Source: Caballeronia peredens
Lineage (GTDB): Bacteria; Pseudomonadota; Gammaproteobacteria; Burkholderiales; Burkholderiaceae
Assembly (NCBI GenBank): GCA_001544595.2
Contig: FCOH02000001.1
Span: forward strand, 62,001-126,000
DNA: 64,000 nt
Direction of reading: 5' to 3'
This document shows, one piece after another, positions 17,830 to 27,349 of this stretch (position 1 is the first letter of the stretch; every line of letters starts with the position of its first letter). The notes under the pieces were generated by a model. The model saw only the letters and a program-made list of their open reading frames with translations, searched no databases and was not told the DNA's origin. Made by a program: the position numbers and the translations under genes.

Positions 17830-20800
17830 TCAGTGTCCTTTGTCCGGAGCGGACGGCGTGGCGTCGGGGCCGCTGCCCGGCGGCTTTTGCGCGTGTGCTG
17901 CGTCGGGTGCGTCGGCAGCGGCGGCGGGCGTGGCGCCGCCTTTCTTTTCCTTGCGCGCGGACATCGTTTCCAGACCCCAGAAGAACATCGGGATGAAGAA
18001 GACGGCGATGACCGTCGCGCCGAGCATCCCGCCGATCACGCCCGTGCCGATCGAATGCCGGCTGTTGGCGGACGCGCCCGTCGCGATCGCGAGCGGCACG
18101 CAGCCGAGAATGAACGCGAGCGAGGTCATCACGATCGGGCGCAGGCGTTCTTCGGCGGCCGTCATCGCCGCGTCGTAGATGGATTTGCCCGATTCGCGGT
18201 TCAGCACGGCGAACTCGAAGATGAGAATCGCGTTCTTCGCCGCGAGCGCGACGAGCATCGTGAGGCCGATCTGAAAGTACACGTCGTTATTCAGGCCGCG
18301 CAGCAGGATCGCGAGCAGCGCGCCGAAGATCGCGAACGGCACCGCCATCAGCACGCCGAACGGCAGGCTCCATTTCTCGTATTGCGCAGCGAGGATCAGG
18401 AAGACCATGATCAGGCCGAATATGAAGACGAGCGCCGACGAACTGCCCGACTGCTTCGCTTCATAAGCCTCGCCGCTCCACGCGATGCCGTACTCCGACG
18501 GCAAATCCTTCGCGATATCTTCCAGCGCCTGAATGACCTGTCCGGACGCGTAGCCAGGCGCGGCGTTCGCCGTGATCTTGACGGCCGGGAAATTGTTGAA
18601 ACGCGTGATGAGGTCGGGCCCGGTCACATAGCGCGTCGTGACCATGGACTTGAGCGGCACCATCTCGCCGGTCTTGCTTTTCACGAAAATCTGCGTCAGG
18701 TCGTCCGGCTTCAGCCGGTATTGCGGCTCCGCCTGCAGAATCACCTGCCAGAGCCGGCTCGATCGATTGAACTGCGACACGTAGAGCGAGCCGAACATCG
18801 TCTGCATTGCGCTATAGACGTCCTCGACAGGCACGCCGAGCGTTTCGGCCTTGTCGCGATCGACACTGGCAAGCAGCTGTTGCGACGATGCGTTGAAGGT
18901 CGAGGTGACGCCCGTCAGTTCCGGCCGCGCCTTCGCCTTGGCGACGAAATCGTCCACGATGGCCGCGAACTGTCCGATGGTCGCGTCACCCTTGCTCTGG
19001 ATCCACATTTCGGTGCCGCCCGTCGTGCCGAGGCCCGGAATCGACGGCGGATTGAGCGGCACGACGATGCCTTCGCGGATCTGCGAGAGATGCTTGTAAG
19101 CGTCGACGAGCACGGCGCGCGCGTTCTGCGTGCGGATATTGGCGGAGCTGTAGCGATCCTCGAAACTCTTGAAGCCGACGAAGAACGTGGACGAATTGTT
19201 CTTGTTCTGGCTGTCGAGAATGCTGAAGCCGTCCACCGTCGTGATGCTGCCGACTGCCGGCTGCTTCATGAAGTATTCGGTGACGCGCTCGGACACCGCG
19301 CCGGTGCGGTCGAGCGACGCGGCATCCGGCATGATGACGGCGCCGAGCAGATAGCCCTGATCCTCGGGCGGCAGGAACGCGGTGGGAATGTCGCGCATCA
19401 TCACGACGGCGAGCGCGATCATGCCGGCGAACAGCAGCAGCGCGATGAAGAACCGTTTGATCACGAGCCGGACCATGCGCGTATAGCCGTGCGTCATGCG
19501 TTCGAACTGCCGGTCGAACCAGCGGAAGAAGCCTTTTTTCTCGTGATGGCCGGGTTTGAGCAGGATTGCGGCCAGCGCCGGCGACAAGGTCAGCGCGACG
19601 ATGCCCGACAGCACCACCGATATCGCGATCGTGATGGCGAACTGCTTGTACATCTGCCCGGTGATGCCGCTCAGGAACGCCACCGGCACGAACACCGCAC
19701 ACAGCACGAGCACGATCGCGACCACCGGTCCGGCAACTTCGTCCATCGCTAGCTTGGCGGCGGTCTTCGGGTCGAGCTTGTGCACGTTCATGTTGCGCTC
19801 GACGTTTTCGATCACGACGATCGCATCGTCCACGACAATCCCGATCGCGAGCACCATGCCGAACAAGGTCAGCATGTTGATGGAGAAGCCGAGCGCTGCC
19901 ATGCCCATGAACGTGCCGACGATCGACACCGGCACAGCCAGCACCGGAATCAGCGTGGCGCGCAGGCTTTGCAGGAAGACGAACACGACGATCACCACGA
20001 GCACGACCGCTTCGAAGAACGTATGCACGACGTCCGAAATGGATGCACGCGTGAATTCGGTCGTGTCCATCGCGATCTGATAGTCGATACCCTGCGGGAA
20101 CGTCTTCTTCATTTCGGCGAGCGCCGCGCGCACCTGCTTCGACACGTCGAGCGCGTTCGAGCCCGGCTGCTGATAGACGGCGAGCACCGTTGCGGATTTG
20201 CCCTGGAAGCGGCTGCGGATCGAATAGTCTTTCTGACCGAGTTCGGCGCGGCCGACGTCTTTCAGGCGCACGATCGCGGCGCCGCCCGATTGCGCGCGAA
20301 TGATGATGTTCTCGAATTCGGCGGGTTCCGTCAGCCGCCCGGTCGTGGTCACCGCGAACGACTGCTCGACGGGCGCGCCCGTCGGCGACTGGCCGAGGCG
20401 GCCGACCGCGAACTGCTGGTTCTGATTGGCGACGGCGCGCTGCACGTCGCTCGCGGTGATGCCGAGCTGCGCCATGCGGTCGGGCTTGAGCCAGATGCGC
20501 ATCGCGTAGTCGGGTGTGCCGAAAATGCTCGACTGATTCGCGCCGGGAATGCGCTTCAGCGCGTCCAGGACATAGACGTTCGCATAGTTGGCGATATACG
20601 TCGCGTCGTAGCGATCGTCGGGCGAATAGATCGCGATCACCATCATGAAGGCCTGCGACTTCTTCTGCACCTGCACGCCTTGCGCCGTCACGGATTGCGG
20701 CAGTTGCGGCATCGCGAGATTCACGCGGTTCTGCACGTCGACCTGCGCGAGTTCCGGGTTCGTGCCGATCTGGAAGTACGCGTTGATGGTCAGATTGCCC

Positions 20801-21060
20801 GTCGACGAACTCGACGAGCTCATGTAGATCATGTTGTCGGCGCCGTTGACCTGCTGCTCGATCGGCGCGGCCACGTTGTTGGCGACGACATCGGCGCTCG
20901 CGCCCGGATACGTCGCGGAAATGGTGATCTGCGGCGGCGTGATGTCGGGATACTGCGCCGTCGGCAGCGCGAGCATGGTCAGCGCGCCGCCGAGCGTGAT
21001 GATGATCGAGATGACCGAGGCAAAGATCGGGCGGTCAATGCAGAAATGTGAAATGTTCAT
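17830..21060 (-). CDS. HAE1-family RND multidrug efflux permease
   Basis: 1076 residues, full length for an inner-membrane RND transporter. The N-terminus has a first membrane helix and the porter-domain signature TYPGASADVVANNVAAPIE; helix 4 carries GIVVDDAIVVIENVERN, with the paired aspartates of the proton relay, and the later TM10 segment AAKNAILIFEFA carries the relay lysine. It exports hydrophobic or amphiphilic drugs with proton influx. It is flanked by its periplasmic adaptor (56 bp upstream) and outer-membrane duct (1 bp downstream). The substrate range cannot be read from sequence. The first helix differs from MexF/BpeF in wording, so I leave the symbol empty. Confidence 0.95.
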   Translation of the reverse strand: MNISHFCIDRPIFASVISIIITLGGALTMLALPTAQYPDITPPQITISATYPGASADVVANNVAAPIEQQVNGADNMIYMSSSSSSTGNLTINAYFQIGTNPELAQVDVQNRVNLAMPQLPQSVTAQGVQVQKKSQAFMMVIAIYSPDDRYDATYIANYANVYVLDALKRIPGANQSSIFGTPDYAMRIWLKPDRMAQLGITASDVQRAVANQNQQFAVGRLGQSPTGAPVEQSFAVTTTGRLTEPAEFENIIIRAQSGGAAIVRLKDVGRAELGQKDYSIRSRFQGKSATVLAVYQQPGSNALDVSKQVRAALAEMKKTFPQGIDYQIAMDTTEFTRASISDVVHTFFEAVVLVVIVVFVFLQSLRATLIPVLAVPVSIVGTFMGMAALGFSINMLTLFGMVLAIGIVVDDAIVVIENVERNMNVHKLDPKTAAKLAMDEVAGPVVAIVLVLCAVFVPVAFLSGITGQMYKQFAITIAISVVLSGIVALTLSPALAAILLKPGHHEKKGFFRWFDRQFERMTHGYTRMVRLVIKRFFIALLLFAGMIALAVVMMRDIPTAFLPPEDQGYLLGAVIMPDAASLDRTGAVSERVTEYFMKQPAVGSITTVDGFSILDSQNKNNSSTFFVGFKSFEDRYSSANIRTQNARAVLVDAYKHLSQIREGIVVPLNPPSIPGLGTTGGTEMWIQSKGDATIGQFAAIVDDFVAKAKARPELTGVTSTFNASSQQLLASVDRDKAETLGVPVEDVYSAMQTMFGSLYVSQFNRSSRLWQVILQAEPQYRLKPDDLTQIFVKSKTGEMVPLKSMVTTRYVTGPDLITRFNNFPAVKITANAAPGYASGQVIQALEDIAKDLPSEYGIAWSGEAYEAKQSGSSSALVFIFGLIMVFLILAAQYEKWSLPFGVLMAVPFAIFGALLAILLRGLNNDVYFQIGLTMLVALAAKNAILIFEFAVLNRESGKSIYDAAMTAAEERLRPIVMTSLAFILGCVPLAIATGASANSRHSIGTGVIGGMLGATVIAVFFIPMFFWGLETMSARKEKKGGATPAAAADAPDAAHAQKPPGSGPDATPSAPDKGH

Positions 21061-21116
21061 TGGCCTCTTCCGCGCGACATGCTTCCCGATGGGCTTTCGA
21101 TAGTCGTCTGATCAGA

Positions 21117-22376
21117 TCACTGTCCGGCCCCGCCGCTTTCGGTCTTCGTCTGGCCGGCCGACGCCTGCGCGCCGGACGCCGGCGCATCGCCCGCGGCGGG
21201 CGCGCCCGTGACGCGGATCTGCGACTCGGCCGAGACGCGGATCGCGCCATCGACGACGACGCGCTCGCCCGCCCTGAGGCCGTTCGTGATGAACCAGTCG
21301 TCGCCATGCCACTCGCCGACTTCGACCACGCGCTGATGCGGCTTCGACTGCTGGTCGAGCACCCAGACGAAATGGCTCTTCGCGCCCTGCAGCACGGCGC
21401 GCTGCGGCACGAGAATCGCGTTGGGCCGAAGCGCGCCCGAGACGCGCGCCTTCACGAACTGGCCGGGCCGCAACGTGCCCTTCGCATTGGTGAACACCGC
21501 GCGCACCAGGAACGTGCCCGTCTCGGTGCTGAACGCCGGATTCGTGAAGTCGATGCGACCCGTCTGCGGATACACAGAGCCGTCCGCCTGAATGATGGTC
21601 ACGTCGAACTTGTTCTCGGGCGGAAAGCGCAGCAGACCTTTCTGGATCTGGTCGCGGTAAGTCAGCAACTCGTTTTCGGAGATGCTGAAGTTCACCCACA
21701 TCGGGTCGAGCTGATAGACGTACGTGAGCAGGCCGCCCTGCGTCGGCGTCACATAACTGCCTTCCTGCTGGCGCGCGAAGCTCGACAGCCCCTTGAGCGG
21801 CGAGCGGATCGTCGTGTAGCTCAGGTTCAACTGCGCGGTCTGCACTTCGCCCTGCGCGGAGATCACCGCGGCTTCAGCCTGTTTCTCGTTGCCGAGGGCG
21901 TCGTCGAGATCCTTCTTGCTCAACGCGTTCATCGCGGCGAGCGGCTTCACGCGCGCGAGATTCTGCTGCGTGACGTAGAGCCGCGCCTGCTGCTGGGCGA
22001 GCGCGCCCTTGGCGGTTTGCAGCGCGGCTTCGAACGGACGCTTGTCCATGATGAACATCACCTGGCCGGCATCCACGAGCGAGCCTTCCGTGTACGTGCG
22101 CTTTTCCAGGAAGCCGTCGACGCGCGCGCGGATTTCCACTTCGCGTGAACTCTGCGTCTGCGCGGTGAATTCGAAGTCGACGGGCGTCGTCTGCGCGGTG
22201 ACCGTCACCGCCGTGACATCGACGGGAGGCTTCTGCGCTTCGGGCGGCGGCTTCTTGCACGCGGCGAGCGAGAGCAGCGCGACCGCCGCGACAGACGCGA
22301 AACGCCGCGCGCGCATCGGGCGCGACGCTCGGGCGAACCAGCCGCAGTCCAGTATCCGTTCCGACACGAACGCCAT
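21117..22376 (-). CDS. RND periplasmic adaptor (MFP) lipoprotein
   Basis: 419 residues from the ATG at 22376, chosen because GAGGGAGG lies at ideal distance upstream; a start 22 codons earlier lacks this. The N-terminus is a basic, hydrophobic signal with lipobox LSLAAC (Cys near residue 40). Then come barrel-sandwich/lipoyl halves (TAQTQSSREVEIRARVDGFL; SPLKGLSSFARQ), a coiled-coil hairpin between them (about residues 110-180), and a C-terminal membrane-proximal domain. The C-terminal tail is Ala/Gly/Ser-rich. First gene of the RND-pqi operon. Confidence 0.93.
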   Translation of the reverse strand: MAFVSERILDCGWFARASRPMRARRFASVAAVALLSLAACKKPPPEAQKPPVDVTAVTVTAQTTPVDFEFTAQTQSSREVEIRARVDGFLEKRTYTEGSLVDAGQVMFIMDKRPFEAALQTAKGALAQQQARLYVTQQNLARVKPLAAMNALSKKDLDDALGNEKQAEAAVISAQGEVQTAQLNLSYTTIRSPLKGLSSFARQQEGSYVTPTQGGLLTYVYQLDPMWVNFSISENELLTYRDQIQKGLLRFPPENKFDVTIIQADGSVYPQTGRIDFTNPAFSTETGTFLVRAVFTNAKGTLRPGQFVKARVSGALRPNAILVPQRAVLQGAKSHFVWVLDQQSKPHQRVVEVGEWHGDDWFITNGLRAGERVVVDGAIRVSAESQIRVTGAPAAGDAPASGAQASAGQTKTESGGAGQ

Positions 22377-22864
22377 AGGCGCCTCCCTCTTGGGATGGCC
22401 GACAGTTGAAGAACGAAACGCGCGGAGACGCGCGCCCGCCACGGCATGCTCGCGGGTCAGCGATGACGCTTGCGGGTATGACGCCTATCCCGAAGAGCCA
22501 TTCGCCAGGCGACGGAAATTGCGCGGGACAGGACTGCTTGGCGACGTCAACGCGCGCGAGCCTGATGCTTGTGATGGGTCGTAGCTGCCTCCGATCTTGA
22601 CAATCGAGTTCTTGTAAGAGAGCCGCTGATGGTTCGACGCCGTATTGCGTGACGTAGGTGACGTGTCTACTAATAGCTGAAGACGAGCGAAAACGCCATA
22701 GCATTAGCGCGTATTCGACCGAACGGTTTTTGCAGTGGTGAGCGCTTGCTGAAAAGAAGCGCGGGATCGCGGGGCGGGTGTCGATCCGTCATATCGATTT
22801 TCGAAACGCCCGGCGCGAGTGTGTGGATGCGTGTCGCTTTTGAGTGCTCTGCGCGCCGGCCGCT
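22377..22864. other. Intergenic region between the RND operon and the MocR gene
   Basis: 488 bp without a supportable gene. It must hold the promoter of the leftward RND-pqi operon. The only clear structure is a direct repeat TGACGT-AGG-TGACGT at 22650-22664, about 275 bp upstream of the adaptor start. That is far for a simple operator but might mark the true promoter of a long leader. The 3' end of the MocR gene bounds it at 22865. No regulator gene for the pump is present here, unlike most RND operons. Confidence 0.6.
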
Positions 22865-24274
22865 TCACATCTGGCCGAACAAGGCGCGAGGCCGATCCCT
22901 CAACGTGCCCGCGAGCATTCTCAATCCGCTGACCAGTTGATCGCGGCTCTCGGCGCACGCGAGATTGATGCGCACGCCATGCTCGATCTCCGATCGATCC
23001 ACCGCGAACGCCGAGGACGGCATCACGAGGACGCCGCGCGCCTTCGCGTTGGCGGCGAAATCATCGGCGCGCCAGGGCAGCGGCAGTTTCAACCAGACGA
23101 ACATGCACGCCGGATCGGATTGCAGCAGTTCCTGCGGCAACAATTCGCGCGCGAGATCGTGGCGCGCGCGAATCTCCGCGAGTTGCGCGTTCATGATGTG
23201 CTGCGCGGTGCCGTCTTCCATCCAGACGGCCGCGATCAGCATCGACAGCGGCGCGGGCATCCACGCGGTCGTGCGCACGGCCTCCGCACACAGCGCGGCG
23301 TTGTCCTGCGGGCTCAGCAGATAGCCGAGCCGCAAGCCCGGCGCGAGGATCTTCGACGTCGCCGAGAGATGGAACGTGAGTTCGGGACACAGGCTCGCGA
23401 TCGTCGGCAGGCGTTGCGCGACGAGCGGGCCGTAGACATCGTCTTCGATGATCGCCACGCCATGACGGCGCGCGACATCGACGAGCGCCATGCGTCGTTC
23501 GAGGCTCATTGTCGTGACGGTGGGATTCTGCAGATTCGGCACCGTGAAAATGGCTTTCACCGGCATGCGCTTGCAGACGCGCTCGACCTCGTCGATGAGA
23601 AAGCCGTCGCGGTCGCTCGGAATGCCCACGATCTCGAACTGGAACACCGGCGCGAGCGCTTTCAGGCCGTAGTACGTGAGCTGGTCCGCGAGGATCACGC
23701 CGTCCGTGCCGATCAGGCTGTTGAGCACCGCATACAGGCCGTGCTGCGCGCCGCTCGTGACGACGACCTGATCCGCGGTCGGCGTGAAGCCCGGCGCGCT
23801 CATCCAGCGCGCACCGGCCGCGCGCGCCCACGACGGCCCCTGCGGCGGCTGATATTCCTGCAATTGCGCGAAACGCGGATCGCGCGGCAGTTCGGCCATC
23901 GTGCGCGCGAGGCATGTGAGGAATTCGCCGGTCGCGGGGCGGTTCACGGTCAGATCGATGACGCCGCTCCCCGCGTTCGCCGGCGCGGTCTCGACGCTCG
24001 GCATCGCGCCGCCGGTCACGAGCGAGCCGCGCCGCTTGCTGCCGATCACGAGCCCGCGCAACTGCAACTCCTTGTACGCACGCGACACGGTGGACACATT
24101 GATGCCCAGTTCGCTCGCCAGTTGCCGCTGCGGCGGCAGGCGGCTGCCCGGCGGATAGATGCCGCTGCGGATTTCCTGCTCGATGGAGCTGGATACCTCG
24201 ATGTAGGTCGATCGCTTCGTCGTGCTTTCGGCTTCGCCGTTCGCGGTCAGCGTCTGATCCTTGTCGGAAGCCAT
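22865..24274 (-). CDS. MocR-family regulator (GntR HTH fused to PLP aminotransferase domain)
   Basis: 469 residues. Residues about 22-90 are a GntR winged helix (SGIYPPGSRLPPQRQLASELG, then NVSTVSRAYKELQLRG). After a linker, residues 110-460 form a fold-type I aminotransferase domain. Its NPTVTT segment and the SATSKILAPGLRLGY segment carry the PLP-binding lysine. MocR proteins sense amines or amino acids through PLP and control adjacent transport/catabolic genes. The divergent permease-oxidoreductase-SBP-eutBC operon is the obvious target. Confidence 0.93.
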   Translation of the reverse strand: MASDKDQTLTANGEAESTTKRSTYIEVSSSIEQEIRSGIYPPGSRLPPQRQLASELGINVSTVSRAYKELQLRGLVIGSKRRGSLVTGGAMPSVETAPANAGSGVIDLTVNRPATGEFLTCLARTMAELPRDPRFAQLQEYQPPQGPSWARAAGARWMSAPGFTPTADQVVVTSGAQHGLYAVLNSLIGTDGVILADQLTYYGLKALAPVFQFEIVGIPSDRDGFLIDEVERVCKRMPVKAIFTVPNLQNPTVTTMSLERRMALVDVARRHGVAIIEDDVYGPLVAQRLPTIASLCPELTFHLSATSKILAPGLRLGYLLSPQDNAALCAEAVRTTAWMPAPLSMLIAAVWMEDGTAQHIMNAQLAEIRARHDLARELLPQELLQSDPACMFVWLKLPLPWRADDFAANAKARGVLVMPSSAFAVDRSEIEHGVRINLACAESRDQLVSGLRMLAGTLRDRPRALFGQM

Positions 24275-24573
24275 GAATCTCTGTCTCCATACAAACGGTG
24301 CTTTGTCCGCGATTTGTGCGGAAGTGAGCCGATTCTAACCCAGACTAGAGCCAGTGCAATGCCCACGTAAGCCCCAAAAATGCGTGACACCGGCTCTGCA
24401 AGAGCCGCTCCAGCTCAGCATTAGGGAAAATCCCGGCACCATACAATCGTGTTTTTAATTGCACACAAAAAATTCTTGTGTGATTCTAAGATCAGAGTTT
24501 GTCTGGTGTGCGGTGCGTTTTTGCCTTGTCCGCGCGTCGAATTCATCCGATCTTTGTCTGCAGGAGATTCCCG
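24275..24573. promoter_or_regulatory. Divergent control region of MocR and permease operon, with inverted repeat CACACAA-N7-TTGTGTG
   Basis: 299 bp between two divergent starts. At 24462-24482 a perfect 7-bp inverted repeat (CACACAA, 7-bp spacer, TTGTGTG) stands out from the GC-rich background and lies 92 bp before the permease start. A second short hairpin GGCTCT-GCA-AGAGCC is at 24391-24405. The first is a good candidate operator. MocR proteins often bind direct repeats, so another regulator such as an Lrp or GntR type is possible. Confidence 0.5.
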
Positions 24574-26022
24574 ATGTCCTTGCCTCAATCCGCCCAATCG
24601 AACCCGCCCGGCAGCCCGCCGAAACTCGGCTCGGCGCTGCGCCAGCGCCATGTCACGATGATCGCGCTCGGCGGCATCATCGGCGCGGGGCTGTTCGTGG
24701 GCAGCAGCGCGACGCTCGCCACGGTCGGCCCGGCGGCGTGCGTGTCGTATCTCGTCGCCGGCATCGTCGTGCTGATGGTCATGCGCATGCTCGGCGAAAT
24801 GGCGCTTGCGGTGCCCGGCGTCGGCTCGTTCACCGAATACGCGCGCATCGGTCTCGGCAACTGGGCCGGCTTCACGAGCGGCTGGCTCTACTGGTATTTC
24901 TGGGTGATCGTCGTCGCGGTGGAAGCGGTCGCGGGCGCCGCGATTTTGCAGCGCTGGATACCGGCGCCGGTGTGGGTCATCGGGCTCGTGCTGCTGTCCG
25001 TCATGACCGCGATCAATCTTCTCTCCGTGAAGTCGTACGGCGAATTCGAATTCTGGTTCGCGTCGATCAAGGTCGCGGCGATCATCGCGTTCATCGCGAT
25101 CGGCGCGGGCTATCTGCTCGGCTTCGGGCACACCGGCAGCGCCGCGACGCATCTCGTCGGCAATCGCGGCTTCCTGCCGTTCGGCGCGATGTCCGTGTTC
25201 GCCGCCGTGCCGACGGTGATCTTCGCGGTCGGCGGCGCGGAAATCGCGACCATCGCGGCCGCCGAATCCGACGATCCCGCCAAGAGCGTCGCCGCGATGA
25301 CGCGCTCGGTGATCCTGCGCGTCATCACGTTTTACGTCGGCTCGCTGTTCCTGATCGCGTGCATCGTGCCGTGGGGCAGCATCGTGACGGGGCACTCGCC
25401 GTTCGTCGCCGCGCTGGAGACGATGCGCATTCCCTTTGCCGCCGACATCATGAACGCGATCGTGCTCGTCGCCGTGCTGTCCGCGCTGAACTCGGGTCTG
25501 TATGTGTCGTCGCGCATTCTGTTCCGTCTCGCCGAACGCGGCGATGCGCCTAAGTCGTTGCTCAAGCTCACGCCGCACAAGGTGCCGCGTCTGGCGGTGC
25601 TGCTGTCGAGCGTGGTCGGCTACGTGGCGATCATCGCGGCGATCGTGTCGCCGCAGGGCGTGTTCCTGTTCCTCGTGAACGCATCGGGCGCGGTGATGCT
25701 GTTCGTCTATCTCGCGACGGCGCTCGCGCAGATTCGCATCCGCCGGCGCATCGAAAAGCAGGCGCCCGAGCGCCTCACGCTGAAAATGTGGCTGTTTCCG
25801 TGGCTCTCGTATGCGGTGGTTTTCGCGATCGTCGGCGTGCTCTCGGCGATGGGCGCGGACCATGAACTGCGTCCCCAACTGATGGCGAGTCTCGCAAGTC
25901 TCGCGGTGGCATCGGCGGCTTACTTGTTCGCGGCGAAGCGTCATCATCGTGAAGAAGAAAGCGAATCCGCGACGGGCTTTCTGTCCAGCGATACGCATCT
26001 TGCATGGAAGGGGCGCGACTGA
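24574..26022 (+). CDS. APC-superfamily amino acid permease (GabP/AAT-like)
   Basis: 482 residues, about 12 membrane helices, with the amino-acid transporter opening signature MIALGGIIGAGLFVGSS and, in helix 3, GSFTEYARIGLGNWAGF. It is an inner-membrane proton-coupled importer of amino acids or amines. AAT members transport GABA, aromatic and other amino acids. The downstream ethanolamine lyase makes an amine substrate attractive, but the sequence is not of the dedicated ethanolamine-permease type that I recognise. CAGGAG ribosome site at 24561-24566. Its stop overlaps the next start by one base (TGATG). Confidence 0.9.
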   Translation: MSLPQSAQSNPPGSPPKLGSALRQRHVTMIALGGIIGAGLFVGSSATLATVGPAACVSYLVAGIVVLMVMRMLGEMALAVPGVGSFTEYARIGLGNWAGFTSGWLYWYFWVIVVAVEAVAGAAILQRWIPAPVWVIGLVLLSVMTAINLLSVKSYGEFEFWFASIKVAAIIAFIAIGAGYLLGFGHTGSAATHLVGNRGFLPFGAMSVFAAVPTVIFAVGGAEIATIAAAESDDPAKSVAAMTRSVILRVITFYVGSLFLIACIVPWGSIVTGHSPFVAALETMRIPFAADIMNAIVLVAVLSALNSGLYVSSRILFRLAERGDAPKSLLKLTPHKVPRLAVLLSSVVGYVAIIAAIVSPQGVFLFLVNASGAVMLFVYLATALAQIRIRRRIEKQAPERLTLKMWLFPWLSYAVVFAIVGVLSAMGADHELRPQLMASLASLAVASAAYLFAAKRHHREEESESATGFLSSDTHLAWKGRD

Positions 26023-27254
26023 TGTCGAACGTGGCGATCATCGGTGCGGGATTCATCGGCATGGCGAGCGCGGCCTGGCTCATGCGCGACGGTCACAGCG
26101 TCACGCTGTTCGATCCGGCGGGCGTGGCGCAGGGCGCGTCGTTCGGTAACGCGGGCACGTTCGCGCCTTACGGATGCGTGCCGGTGAACAACCCGTCCGT
26201 GTTCCGCGATATCCCGCGCTTTCTGCTCTCGAACGACAGCCCGTTCAGATTGCGCTGGGGTTATCTGCCGCAACTCGCGCCGTGGCTCACGCGCTTTCTG
26301 CTGAGCTCGCGGCGCGCGAATTACGAAGCGAGTGCGACGGCGCTGGCCGCGTTGCTCTCGCGTGCGCAGGACGGTTATGCGCCGTTGCTCGACGAAGCCG
26401 GTCTTGCGCGCTTCGTGAAGCCGCGCGAGTGCCTGTATCTCTATTCGAGCGCGACTTCGTTCGATGCATCGCGTGACTCGCTTGCCCTGCGCGAAAGCCT
26501 CGGCGTCGGTTTCGATGTGCTCGACAGCGGCGCGATCCGCGAACTCGAACCGCAGCTCGCGCCGATCTTCGCGCGCGGCGTGCTGTTTCGCGATAGCTGG
26601 CATTTCACCGATCCGGCCGGCTTTCTTCAGGCGTTGTATGAACGGCTCGCTGCACGAGGCGCGCAACTCGAACGCGTGAAAGTGGACGCGATAGAACCGC
26701 AAGCACAAGGCGTTTCATTGCGCACGAACGGTGACGCGCGCCGCTTCGATCACGTGGTCGTCGCGACGGGTGCGCGCTCGCGCGAGTTCGCGCATCAATG
26801 CGGCGACAACGTACCGCTCGACACGGAGCGCGGCTATCACGTGCGCTATGCATCCGCGTCGAGCCTGATATCGCGGCCGTGCGGCTGGGCGGAACGCGGC
26901 TTCTACATGACGCCGATGAGCGACGGCATTCGCGTCGCGGGCACCGTCGAACTCGCGGGCTTCAGCGAAGAGCGCAATCGCGCGCTGCTCGATCTCGTCA
27001 CCGTATCGTCGAAGCGCGCGTTGCCCGCGCTCGGCGCGCCGGATCGCGAATGGCTCGGCTTTCGTCCGACGCTGCCCGACGGCGTGCCGGTGATCGGCGC
27101 ATCGAAGGCGAGCGAGCGCGTGATTTACGCATTCGGGCATCAGCATTTGGGTTTGACGCTTGCGGGCGTGAGCGGACGCATCGTCGCCGATCTGATCGCG
27201 CGGCGTGCGCCGCCGCTCGATCTCGCAAGCTATCGCGCGTCGCGCTTTCACTGA
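26022..27254 (+). CDS. FAD-dependent D-amino-acid dehydrogenase-like oxidoreductase (DadA family)
   Basis: 410 residues beginning with the dinucleotide fold VAIIGAGFIGMASAAWLM and the DadA-type GASFGNAGTFAPYG segment. The C-terminal part has GFRPTLPDGVPVIGAS and FGHQHLGLTLAGVSGR, the FAD-closing motif. Family members oxidise D-amino acids or secondary amines at the membrane, passing electrons to quinone. The start overlaps the permease stop by one base, so uptake and oxidation are coupled. Substrate unknown. Confidence 0.88.
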   Translation: MSNVAIIGAGFIGMASAAWLMRDGHSVTLFDPAGVAQGASFGNAGTFAPYGCVPVNNPSVFRDIPRFLLSNDSPFRLRWGYLPQLAPWLTRFLLSSRRANYEASATALAALLSRAQDGYAPLLDEAGLARFVKPRECLYLYSSATSFDASRDSLALRESLGVGFDVLDSGAIRELEPQLAPIFARGVLFRDSWHFTDPAGFLQALYERLAARGAQLERVKVDAIEPQAQGVSLRTNGDARRFDHVVVATGARSREFAHQCGDNVPLDTERGYHVRYASASSLISRPCGWAERGFYMTPMSDGIRVAGTVELAGFSEERNRALLDLVTVSSKRALPALGAPDREWLGFRPTLPDGVPVIGASKASERVIYAFGHQHLGLTLAGVSGRIVADLIARRAPPLDLASYRASRFH

Positions 27255-27277
27255 GCGCGGCACGCGTGCGCATGAAG

Positions 27278-27306
27278 TCCTCTCGCGGTGTCGCGCCGCG
27301 AGAGGA
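27278..27306 (+). terminator. 11-bp intercistronic hairpin
   Basis: TCCTCTCGCGG, a 7-base loop, then its exact complement, between the oxidoreductase and the binding-protein gene. There is no T tract, so it may serve as mRNA 3'-end protection or a partial terminator that sets different levels for the proximal and distal halves of the operon. Confidence 0.5.
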
Positions 27307-27349
27307 TCGAACGAACATGGCGCGACGTCCAACAAAGTGGAGCATGAAC

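Noticed and set aside
16245..17996. Long plus-strand frame opposite pqiA and the OMF gene
   Set aside because: Antisense shadow with Arg-rich composition; no family resemblance.
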